Below are positions 34,533 through 41,365 of a stretch of 45,345 bases of DNA, piece after piece. Origin of the DNA: Bacteroidota bacterium. GTDB lineage: Bacteria > Bacteroidota > Bacteroidia > Flavobacteriales_F > PHOS-HE28. The position numbers and the translations under genes were made by a program. The number at the start of each line of letters is the position of its first letter. The first letter of the stretch is position 1. The notes beneath the pieces are model-generated. The model was given only the letters and a program-made list of their open reading frames with translations. It was not told the origin of the DNA and made no database searches. The stretch is from NCBI GenBank assembly GCA_029573495.1, contig JAKQEI010000061.1:1-45345 (forward strand), given 5' to 3'.

Positions 34533-35135
34533 ATGATCCGTGCATTGATGGGAACCATGTCATTATCCGCTGAAACGGGACCGTTCACACGGGTCATGGA
34601 GCCGCCTGCCCCCTACACCCCGGTGGCACCGCCCGATGCGGCCATCACCGGCCGGATCCACCTTATCCGTGGCCAGAAGGTGATACTGGATCGCGATCTC
34701 GCTGTTCTCTATGGCGTGGAGACCAAGCAGCTCAAGCGTCAGGTGCGGCGCAACATCATCCGCTTCCCCGAGGACTTCATGTTCGAGTTGACCAAGGAGG
34801 AGGCCGAGCATTCAAGGAGCCAATTTGGCACCTCAAGTTGGGGTGGCGCTCGTTACCTCCCCATGGCCTTCACGGAACAAGGCGTGGCCATGCTTCCCAG
34901 TGTGCTGAACAGCGAACAGGCCATTCTGGTCAACATCCACATCATCCGGGTCTTCACCCGCATGCGCGAGTTGCTGCTCGCACACCAGGAGGTGCTGCAA
35001 GAGCTGGAGGAACTGGAGGGGCGCCTTTCCACCCATGACGCGGAGATCCAGGCCATCTTCGACCACCTCACCGCGCTGGTCACCCCGGCGCAGCGGCCCG
35101 GCAGGCCCATCGGCTTCAAACCATCCGATCACTGA
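34533..35135 (+). CDS. ORF6N-domain protein A
   Basis: 200 residues. The ORF6N domain spans about 38-125 (IHLIRGQKVILDRDLAVLYGV, LKRQVRRNIIRFPEDFMFELTKEE, FTEQGVAMLPSVLNSEQAILVNI). It is followed by a helical, probably coiled-coil tail (MRELLLAHQEVLQELEELEGRL). ORF6N domains are known from phage and bacterial antirepressor-type or DNA-binding proteins, often beside KilA-N or Bro-N modules. Three in-frame ATGs (34533, 34548, 34557) are possible starts; the first fits the promoter but leaves a short leader. It is the first gene of a three-gene operon ending with the S24 regulator; a role as antirepressor or modulator of that regulator is inference. Confidence 0.8.
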   Translation: MIRALMGTMSLSAETGPFTRVMEPPAPYTPVAPPDAAITGRIHLIRGQKVILDRDLAVLYGVETKQLKRQVRRNIIRFPEDFMFELTKEEAEHSRSQFGTSSWGGARYLPMAFTEQGVAMLPSVLNSEQAILVNIHIIRVFTRMRELLLAHQEVLQELEELEGRLSTHDAEIQAIFDHLTALVTPAQRPGRPIGFKPSDH

Positions 35136-35155
35136 ACTTCAAGACCATCCATCCC

Positions 35156-35689
35156 ATGCCGACCACATACACCTCCGACCCAACGCCTGCACTGGTGCAG
35201 GAACCACCCTTCGGCTACCGGGTGAACCCCTTTCCGGATGAAGGGCTCGTCCGGCGCACCCATACCCTGCGCGGGGAGTTCGTGGTGCTGGAGAACGATC
35301 TGGCTGCATTGTACGGCGTGGACCTCCCGACCCTGCGCCAGCAGGTGGATCGGCATGCCAGCCGCTTCCCCGGTCACACCCTCTTCCACCTGAACGCGGA
35401 GGAGGTGGAAGCGCTGCCGGCCACGGTGCGCCGTCATGTGGGCGAAGCACCCCGTGCCTTCACGGCGGCCGGTGTGCTCATGCTGGCCTGCGTGGTGGGC
35501 AGCGAACGCGCCGTGGCCATCAGTGTGCGCATCATGGCGCTCTTCGTGCGCATGCGCCAGGTGCTCGTCAGCAACCAGGACCTCCTGCTGCGCCTGGAGC
35601 GTCTTGGCCAGCGCTCCGGCGAGGGCATGGACATCGCATCCACCTTGAACGACCTGGAACAACTCTTCTCACCGACCTTGCGGAACTGA
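35156..35689 (+). CDS. Divergent ORF6N-domain protein B
   Basis: 177 residues. It aligns with protein A over the core: EFVVLENDLAALYGVDLPTLRQQVDRHASRFP matches VILDRDLAVLYGVETKQLKRQVRRNIIRFP, and FTAAGVLMLACVVGSERAVAISVRI matches the second block. It is thus a diverged paralogue lacking the strongest consensus in the middle. It has a leucine-rich tail (MRQVLVSNQDLLLRLERLG). It lies 20 bp after protein A and 24 bp before the S24 regulator, on one transcript. Confidence 0.75.
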   Translation: MPTTYTSDPTPALVQEPPFGYRVNPFPDEGLVRRTHTLRGEFVVLENDLAALYGVDLPTLRQQVDRHASRFPGHTLFHLNAEEVEALPATVRRHVGEAPRAFTAAGVLMLACVVGSERAVAISVRIMALFVRMRQVLVSNQDLLLRLERLGQRSGEGMDIASTLNDLEQLFSPTLRN

Positions 35690-35713
35690 GGGTCATCAAC
35701 AACTCCCACGATC

Positions 35714-36541
35714 ATGGCGAACCCTGTCTTCGGATCCAACATCAAACTGCTGCGCAGCCGCCGGGGCCGCTCGCAGGAGGAAACAGCCGTGGCCCTCGAT
35801 GTGAAACGCTCCAGCTACAGCGGCTACGAGAACGGCAGTGCCGAACCCTCGTTCGATCTGCTCGTGCGCATGAGCGAGTACTTCAAGGTGAGCATCGACA
35901 AGCTGCTGCGCGACGACCTCACGGCACTCAGCGAAAGCCAGATGGGCATCCTGGAGCGCGGCGGCGACATCGACCTCAGTGGCCGGCGCTTGCGCGTGCT
36001 GGCCACCACCGTGGACCGCGAGGATCGGGAGAACGTGGAACTGGTGCCCGAGAAGGCCAAGGCAGGCTATGCGCTGGGCTACGCCGACCCGGAGTACATC
36101 AGCATCCTTCCCACCTTCCAGATGCCCTTCCTGGCGCGGGACCGCAAGTACCGCACCTTCCAGATCAGCGGGGACAGCATGCCGCCGGTGAACGACGGCT
36201 CCTGGGTCACCGGCGAGTACGTCCAGAACTGGCAGACCATCCGCGATGGACAGCCCTACATCGTGGTCACCAAGGACGATGGCATCGTGTTCAAGGTGGT
36301 ATACAACCAGGTGAAGGAGAAGGGCACGCTGTTGTTGTGCAGCACCAACCCGCTCTATACCCCGTACGAGGTGCAGGTGGCCAACGTGTTGGAGATCTGG
36401 AAGTTCGTGCACTTCATCAGCGCGGAGCTGCCGGAACCCAACCTGAGCCGGGACGAGCTGGCGCGCAGCGTGGTGGAACTGCGGAAGGAGGTGGGGCAGC
36501 TGCGCATGGCCATGGAGCAGCAGGGGCGCCTCTCGTTCTGA
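35714..36541 (+). CDS. XRE/S24 LexA-like transcriptional regulator
   Basis: 275 residues. An XRE helix-turn-helix (about 8-65; KLLRSRRGRSQEETAVALDVKRSSYSGYENG) is followed by an S24/LexA-type peptidase domain. An Ala117-Gly118 cleavage site (EKAKAGYALG), nucleophile Ser155 in ISGDSMPP and general-base Lys194 in IVFKVV are spaced like A84-G85, S119 and K156 of E. coli LexA (37 versus 34, and 39 versus 37 residues). It should therefore be able to cleave itself on DNA damage. A short coiled coil ends the protein. It is the last gene of the ORF6N operon and divergent to dinB, and is the likely regulator of both and of dnaE. Confidence 0.9.
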   Translation: MANPVFGSNIKLLRSRRGRSQEETAVALDVKRSSYSGYENGSAEPSFDLLVRMSEYFKVSIDKLLRDDLTALSESQMGILERGGDIDLSGRRLRVLATTVDREDRENVELVPEKAKAGYALGYADPEYISILPTFQMPFLARDRKYRTFQISGDSMPPVNDGSWVTGEYVQNWQTIRDGQPYIVVTKDDGIVFKVVYNQVKEKGTLLLCSTNPLYTPYEVQVANVLEIWKFVHFISAELPEPNLSRDELARSVVELRKEVGQLRMAMEQQGRLSF

Positions 36542-36563
36542 GGTGGGGGCGCAACCTTCTGAT

Positions 36564-36646
36564 ATTCACCATTGGGCGTTGATCCTTCCAATGTTAAGCC
36601 AATGTGAATTATGGGTGAATCGTGTGCTATCTTTGGGGCATAGCAC
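36564..36646 (+). promoter_or_regulatory. Promoter region of the YwqK-like gene, with nested inverted repeats
   Basis: TATCTTTG (36628-36635) is a perfect -7 box and sits inside a 7-bp inverted repeat, GTGCTAT (36624-36630) with ATAGCAC (36640-36646). Upstream, ATTCACCATTGG (36564-36575) pairs with CCAATGTGAAT (36599-36609) except for one extra base. These could be an operator, or the larger one a terminator for the S24 operon (no T-run). Confidence 0.55.
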
Positions 36647-36654
36647 ACCGAACG

Positions 36655-37050
36655 ATGCGTCATTTCCTCACCCTGATCGCCGCTACGATGTTGATGGTCG
36701 TGAACGGCCAGACCATGCTCCAACAGGAGCATTGGCCGGATGGGACATTACGTTCGACGCGGTACAGTGATGGTGATCGCATCCATTTCATCACCTACCA
36801 CGAGAACGGTCAGGTGAAGGAAGTGGGATGCTTCCGTAATGGGCGTCGCGACGGGATCTGGAAGCAATACAGCGATACCGGTGCCATGCTCACCCGGGCC
36901 GGCTTCCGTGATGGTGAACGGCAGGGTGTATGGGAGTTCCGCGACGCGCAGGACCTGCCCATGGGCCAGTTGCGCTACTCATCGGGCCGACTGACGCACG
37001 GTACGCGTTATGACGAAGGGGGAGCGCTCGCATCCCACCGCACCTACTGA
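36655..37050 (+). CDS. Secreted YwqK/MORN-repeat protein
   Basis: 131 residues from ATG 36655 with a signal peptide (MRHFLTLIAATMLMVVNGQ). It has four MORN-like repeats of about 22 residues (WPDGTLRSTRYSDGD, HENGQVKEVGCFRNGRRDGIWKQY, DTGAMLTRAGFRDGERQGVWEF, GQLRYSSGRLTHGTRYDEGG). Databases often name such proteins 'YwqK family antitoxin' after a Bacillus toxin-antitoxin locus, but there is no toxin neighbour here and the export signal argues against an antitoxin role. Function unknown; envelope-associated. Confidence 0.8.
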   Translation: MRHFLTLIAATMLMVVNGQTMLQQEHWPDGTLRSTRYSDGDRIHFITYHENGQVKEVGCFRNGRRDGIWKQYSDTGAMLTRAGFRDGERQGVWEFRDAQDLPMGQLRYSSGRLTHGTRYDEGGALASHRTY

Positions 37051-37065
37051 TCGCTTGCGGGCTGA

Positions 37066-37263
37066 TCAGCGCTCCAGCAACTCCTTCACATTCTGGCGGC
37101 GCGAGACATTGAGCGCCAAGGCCACCAAGGCGATCACCTGTGCCAATGTGCCCAGCAACAGCTGGATATTGGCCGAAGGCCAGTGGAGCATCTTGAACAA
37201 GCTGCCGAGCGCAAGGACGGCGAGGCCGATGAACAGGAGGGAAAGGGCAGTGCGGGTCTTCAT
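37066..37263 (-). CDS. GldL-N-like small membrane protein 1
   Basis: 65 residues with two transmembrane helices and the motif GSLFKMLHWPSA between them, which is the signature of the N-terminal membrane part of the gliding/T9SS motor protein GldL (there ...GALFKIMHWPGA...). The long cytoplasmic part of GldL is missing, so it is a stand-alone mini protein. Convergent with the YwqK-like gene (15-bp gap). Function unknown. Confidence 0.7.
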   Translation of the reverse strand: MKTRTALSLLFIGLAVLALGSLFKMLHWPSANIQLLLGTLAQVIALVALALNVSRRQNVKELLER

Positions 37264-37311
37264 GAAGGTCGGTATTTGTAGTAGGAATGCCGACCGATCA
37301 ACATGGTAACG

Positions 37312-37509
37312 CTAACTGTCAAGGAAGTCCTTGAAGCCTGGATAGCGCGACACCTTGATGATCAACACGAACACCGCGATCGCCTGGATCGTCGTTGCGC
37401 CGATCGTCAGCGCACCAGCATATGGCCAGTGCTGTAACCTGAACATGTTCCCGACGATACCGATCGCAAGACCGAGCAACAAGAGGACGATGGCACCGCG
37501 CGCCGTCAT
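37312..37509 (-). CDS. GldL-N-like small membrane protein 2
   Basis: 65 residues. A paralogue of the next gene with the motif GNMFRLQHWPYAGAL and two transmembrane helices (about 5-25 and 33-55). Its start overlaps the stop of the VOC gene by 4 bp, so the two are translationally coupled. Function unknown; relation to the gliding motor is by motif only. Confidence 0.7.
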   Translation of the reverse strand: MTARGAIVLLLLGLAIGIVGNMFRLQHWPYAGALTIGATTIQAIAVFVLIIKVSRYPGFKDFLDS

Positions 37510-37922
37510 GCCTTCCGGAACAGGTCAGCCTGATCCGCGAACGCCTTGAACTCGATCGCATGACCGTCGGGATCCTCGATGAACATGCTCACCTGCTCAC
37601 CCACCTCTCCCTTCATCACCGTCTGTGGTTCGATGAAGAAGGGATGGCCCAGCTTCTGAAGTTTGTCGCGAAGCTTCGTCCAATCATCCATGGTGAGCAC
37701 GATGCCCCAATGGTTGCTGGGAATGGTGCTCTTCGGATTGTACACCCGGGCGGTGCGGTAGGTGACAGGCACCTCCTGGATGGTGAGCTGGTGCCCGAAG
37801 AAGTCGTAGTCCACCCAGGTCTCGGCGCTGCGCCCTTCCGCACAGCCGAGGAACTTGCCATAGAATGCCTTGATGCGCTTGAGGTCCGTGGTGGCGAAGG
37901 CGAGGTGGAAGGTGCCGTGCAT
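37506..37922 (-). CDS. VOC-superfamily (glyoxalase-fold) protein
   Basis: 138 residues from ATG 37922. Paired beta-alpha-beta-beta-beta modules: FHLAFATTDLKRIKAFYGKFLGC begins the first, and HWGIVLTMDDWTKLRDKL followed by MFIEDPDGHAIEFKAF the second, with His and Glu in metal-ligand positions. The family includes glyoxalase I, fosfomycin-resistance enzymes and dioxygenases; the substrate cannot be told. The frame is open 30 codons upstream, but that part reads through a terminator hairpin. It is coupled to the GldL-like gene 2. Confidence 0.87.
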   Translation of the reverse strand: MHGTFHLAFATTDLKRIKAFYGKFLGCAEGRSAETWVDYDFFGHQLTIQEVPVTYRTARVYNPKSTIPSNHWGIVLTMDDWTKLRDKLQKLGHPFFIEPQTVMKGEVGEQVSMFIEDPDGHAIEFKAFADQADLFRKA

Positions 37923-37949
37923 GGGGTGGGCGTTGTGGCCAGTCCAAAT

Positions 37950-37980
37950 TAAGAACGCCCCCGGTGCTCCGGAGGCGTTC
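37950..37980 (-). terminator. Rho-independent terminator of the acidic-tailed gene
   Basis: The minus strand has GAACGCC pairing with GGCGTTC, with further pairs inside, followed by TTAATTT. It lies about 55 bp after the stop of the acidic-tailed protein gene and before the VOC gene start. Confidence 0.65.
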
Positions 37981-38033
37981 AAGCGATCAGGATCCCATGG
38001 TCCCCTGTTCACAGGCGGACCGGAACAGCCCAG

Positions 38034-38432
38034 TCAATCCTCATCGTCATCATCCCCACCATCCCCTGCATCGCCATCGGCATCATCATCGTCGTCATCC
38101 CCATCATCGCCGTCATCCATGTCATCCTCCTCGGTATCGTCATCTCCGGTGTCGGCACCTTCGAGGTCAGCGCTTTCCTCGATGTCATCACCATTGTTCC
38201 CACCACCATCCTCCTGATCCAGGAATTGCTCGATCTCCTCCCGGCTTTCCGGGTTGATCTTGATGAGGTACAGCGCATCGGGGGTGCGCAGTTCGATCAC
38301 GCGCAGGGTATCTCCCTTCGCTGTCGGGATCGTTTTGATGTGCGTGGAGTCGATCCCATCAGGATATTGTTCCTGAAGGGTCTCCTTCAGCGCGTCGGTT
38401 AGGGTGTTGAACGAGCGGATCAGGCGTTGCAT
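38034..38432 (-). CDS. Small protein with a strongly acidic tail, unknown function
   Basis: 132 residues. The first ~72 look like a folded domain (MQRLIRSFNTLTDALKETLQ, LRVIELRTPDALYLIKINPESREEIEQFL); the last ~58 are almost entirely Asp/Glu/Gly. No signal peptide. I do not recognise the family. Acidic tails of this kind can bind divalent cations or basic partners, but nothing proves this here. The simple-sequence tail (GAT/GAC codons) may vary in length by slippage. It ends 3 bp from the start of the downstream terminator region and is 3 bp from the DHS-like gene, so may be co-transcribed with it. Confidence 0.75.
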   Translation of the reverse strand: MQRLIRSFNTLTDALKETLQEQYPDGIDSTHIKTIPTAKGDTLRVIELRTPDALYLIKINPESREEIEQFLDQEDGGGNNGDDIEESADLEGADTGDDDTEEDDMDDGDDGDDDDDDADGDAGDGGDDDDED

Positions 38433-38435
38433 GGG

Positions 38436-39410
38436 TCACATGTCGAGGACGTACGCAAATATGAGGGGCGCCACGATAGTGGCATCGCTTTCGATGATGT
38501 ATTTCGGGGTGTCGATGTCCAGTTTCCCCCAGGTGATCTTCTCATTGGGCACGGCTCCACTGTAGCTGCCGTAGCTCGTCGTGCTGTCACTGATCTGGCA
38601 GAAGTAGCTCCAAAAGGGGATGTTGTCCCGCTGGAGGTCCTGGTGCAGCATGGGGACCACGCAGATGGGGAAGTCACCTGCGATGCCGCCGCCGATCTGG
38701 AAGAAGCCGATGCCGGCGTCCCCGCAGTTGGCGGTGTACCATTCGGCCAGGAACATCATGTACTCGATGCCGCTCTTCATCATGCCCGGCTTGCAATCTC
38801 CGCTGAGGCAGTGGCCGGCGAAGATGTTCCCGAGGGTGCTGTCCTCCCAGCCGGGGCAGATGATCGGCAGGTTCCGCTCCGCTGCGGCCACCATCCAGCT
38901 GTCCTTCGGATCGATCTGGTAGTACTGCTTCAGCACACCCGAGTTGATCATCTCGTAGAAGTACTCGTGTGGGAAACGGCGCTTTCCGCTCTTGTCATCG
39001 GCCGTCCATAGGTCCACCACATGCTTCTCCAGACGACGGAAGGCCTCATGTTCCGGGATGCAGGTGTCCGTCACGCGGTTCATACCGCGGTCCAGCAGAT
39101 CCCGCTCCTGCTGCGGGGTGAGGTCGCGGTAGTTGGGCACCCGTTCGTAGTGGTCGTGCGCCACGAGGTTCATCACGTCCTCTTCGAGGTTGGCGCCGGT
39201 GCAGCTGATGATGTCCACCTTGCCCTGGCGGATCATCTCGGCGAGGATCTTCCCCAGCTCGGCCGTGCTCATGGCACCGGCAAGGGTCACCATCATCTTG
39301 CGGCCCTGGGCCAGGTGGTGTTTGTAGCCCTTCGCGGCATCCACCAGTGCGGCGGCATTGAAGTGCAGGTAGTGCTTCTCGATGAAGCTGCTTATGGGTC
39401 GATCGCTCAT
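38436..39410 (-). CDS. Deoxyhypusine synthase-like protein
   Basis: 324 residues from ATG 39410 (MSDRPISSFIEKHYLHFNAA). The deoxyhypusine synthase fold is clear: TLAGAMSTAELGKILAEMI and IDIISCTGANLEEDV (NAD site), PIICPGWEDSTLGNIF, GIGFFQIGGGIAGDFPICVVP, and ITWGKLDIDTP whose Lys (K296) corresponds to the active-site Lys of deoxyhypusine synthase. Bacteria lack hypusinated eIF5A, so bacterial homologues are thought to transfer the aminobutyl group to a small amine (for example giving homospermidine). The neighbouring arginine decarboxylase supports a polyamine role. The frame is open 21 codons upstream of the chosen start, but the promoter lies there. Confidence 0.87.
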   Translation of the reverse strand: MSDRPISSFIEKHYLHFNAAALVDAAKGYKHHLAQGRKMMVTLAGAMSTAELGKILAEMIRQGKVDIISCTGANLEEDVMNLVAHDHYERVPNYRDLTPQQERDLLDRGMNRVTDTCIPEHEAFRRLEKHVVDLWTADDKSGKRRFPHEYFYEMINSGVLKQYYQIDPKDSWMVAAAERNLPIICPGWEDSTLGNIFAGHCLSGDCKPGMMKSGIEYMMFLAEWYTANCGDAGIGFFQIGGGIAGDFPICVVPMLHQDLQRDNIPFWSYFCQISDSTTSYGSYSGAVPNEKITWGKLDIDTPKYIIESDATIVAPLIFAYVLDM

Positions 39411-39428
39411 GGGTCTGCTTACGGGGGT

Positions 39429-39456
39429 GAAATATAGAAGCGCGGGAGAAATGCAA
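39429..39456 (-). promoter_or_regulatory. Promoter of the DHS-like gene
   Basis: On the minus strand TTG (39456-39454), a 17-bp spacer and TATATTTC (39436-39429), one base off TAnnTTTG. It lies 19 nt before ATG 39410, within the gap after the arginine decarboxylase gene. Confidence 0.6.
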
Positions 39457-39509
39457 GAAGTCGGGTGGGGCATAACGCCACGAAGTGGTGCTTACCCGCG
39501 CGGCTGCCC

Positions 39510-40925
39510 TTATTTCCTCACGGGCTCCTCCATCGGCAGGTAGCCCAGCAGTTGCAGCATACGCTCAGCGCTCTGCTGCTCCGCGAAGACCTTGTCCGTC
39601 AAGGTACCATCCGGCAGGCGGTCGATGAGCACGTGCTTGGGCTTCGGGATCAGGCAATGCTGGATGCCGCCGAAGCCGCCCAGCGTATCCTGATAGGCAC
39701 CCGTGTTGAAGTAGCCGATGTACTGCTTGCGGTCCTCGCGGAACTTGGGCAGGTAGATGGCGTTGATGTGCTGCTCGCTGTTGTAGTAGTCGTCGCTGTC
39801 GCAGGTCATGCCGCCGAGGAAGACCCGCTCGTATTCATCGTTCCAGTTGTTCACCGGCAGCATGATGAAGCGCTTGCTGATGGCCCAGGTGTCCGGCAGG
39901 GTGGTCATGAACGAGCCATCGATCATGTTCCAGCGCTCCTTCTCGTTCTGCTTCTTCTGATAGACGATGCTGAAGAAGGTGGCGCCGCTGTCGCTCACGG
40001 TGAAGCTGCCGAATTCCGAGAAGATGTGCGGCTCGTGCACCTTGTTCTCTTCGCAGATGTCCTTGATGCGGCCCACGATCTCGCCGATCATGTAGTCGGT
40101 GTCGAAGCTGAAGTTTAGGCTGTTCTTGATGGGAAGTCCACCACCGATGTCGAGCGTGTCCAGCGTGCGGCAGAGCTTCCACAGGTCGCAGTAAACGTTC
40201 ACGCACTTGCCCAGCTCGTTCCAGTAGTAGGCGGTGTCGGTGATGCCGGTGTTGATGAAGAAGTGCATCAGCTTCAAGCGGAACTTCTTCTGCTTGCTGA
40301 TGTTGCGCATGTAGAAGGGGATGATGTCCTTGTATCCGATCCCCAGGCGGCTGGTGTAGAACTCGAACTTCGGTGCTTCCTCGGCCGCGATGCGGATGCC
40401 GATGTCGCAGTTGCCCTCGATCACCTCATCCAGTTGGTAGATCTCGGCCATGTTGTCGATGATGGGCACCACGTTGAAGCCGCGGTTCGCCAGCCGGCCG
40501 ATGCCTTTGATGTAACGCTCGTCCTTGAAGCCGTTGCAGAGGATGGTGCTGTCCTTGGTGATCCGGCCGCGCTCGATCAGCAGTTCGATCATCTCCAGGT
40601 CATAGGCGCTGCTCGTCTCCAGGTTCACTCCCTTGTCCAGCACCTTGTCGATGACGTAGCTGAAGTGGTTGCTCTTGGTGCAGTAGAAGTACTCGTAGGT
40701 GCCGGTGTAGCCGTGCGTCTCGAAGGCCTTGGCGAAGCTGTTGCGTGCCATCTCGATCTTCTCGCCGATCTTGGGCAGGTAGCTGATGCGCAGTGGCGTG
40801 CCGTGCTTCTCCAGGATATCGGTAAGGCGCAGGCCGTTCCAAACGAGCTTGTCACCATCAATGGCGAATTCATCCTTCGGGAAGTCGAAGGTCTGTTCGA
40901 TCAGGTCGATGTAACGGGTCTTCAT
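39510..40925 (-). CDS. Arginine decarboxylase (alanine-racemase-fold, PLP)
   Basis: 471 residues. PLP Lys84 is in YFYCTKSNHFSYV; the phosphate-binding LDIGGGLPIKN and the C-terminal Cys/Asp segment (GGMTCDSDDYYNSEQH) are present, matching fold III decarboxylases of the short Bacteroidota arginine decarboxylase group. The product would be agmatine, the first step to putrescine. It precedes the DHS-like gene on the same strand (99-bp gap, its own promoter), suggesting a local polyamine pathway. No agmatinase gene is in the window. Confidence 0.9.
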   Translation of the reverse strand: MKTRYIDLIEQTFDFPKDEFAIDGDKLVWNGLRLTDILEKHGTPLRISYLPKIGEKIEMARNSFAKAFETHGYTGTYEYFYCTKSNHFSYVIDKVLDKGVNLETSSAYDLEMIELLIERGRITKDSTILCNGFKDERYIKGIGRLANRGFNVVPIIDNMAEIYQLDEVIEGNCDIGIRIAAEEAPKFEFYTSRLGIGYKDIIPFYMRNISKQKKFRLKLMHFFINTGITDTAYYWNELGKCVNVYCDLWKLCRTLDTLDIGGGLPIKNSLNFSFDTDYMIGEIVGRIKDICEENKVHEPHIFSEFGSFTVSDSGATFFSIVYQKKQNEKERWNMIDGSFMTTLPDTWAISKRFIMLPVNNWNDEYERVFLGGMTCDSDDYYNSEQHINAIYLPKFREDRKQYIGYFNTGAYQDTLGGFGGIQHCLIPKPKHVLIDRLPDGTLTDKVFAEQQSAERMLQLLGYLPMEEPVRK

Positions 40926-41365
40926 CGATCGATGGCTGCACTAAGGGAATGGGTGTGGCGAACACGACCCGGTGGAAATACCGAGGTGTTGTTCGGGAAC
41001 TGTTCGCCGTGCGGGGCCAGGCAGGGGATGCGGAGGTGGAAGGGCATCGCTTGGTGCACGGCAACAACGTCAGCGGAAAGCGAAGGAACGCACAGCGAAG
41101 CCGACGGTCCCTTCAGGAAGGCCGTTCATCCGGAGCGGAAAGCGGGATGGCCTGGGCATGATCGTGCTGTTCGGGTGTAAAAATAGAGGGCGGGGGGTAA
41201 AGGTGGATAGACGCTCGCAACTTGTGCGCTGCAAAAAGTGAAGAAGCAACGCTTTCAAAGGCTATTGGATCGAAAATTCCGGACTCAGCCTGATCCGATT
41301 GTCCCCTTCGGAGGAGACCGACCGACTTGGATGAAGCTCAGATGACCACTGGGCGGATCCCCTGC
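40926..41365. other. 440-bp gap between the lipoprotein and arginine decarboxylase genes
   Basis: No gene supported by codon patterns or similarity. TATTTTTA on the minus strand (41185-41178) is a weak -7 candidate for arginine decarboxylase, lacking a well-placed -33. No array repeats, tRNA or clear terminator were found. Confidence 0.5.

Noticed and set aside
41070-41258. Small minus-strand frame in the gap before arginine decarboxylase.
   Set aside because: Arg/Pro/Ser-rich, no start context, no recognisable domain; noncoding more likely.
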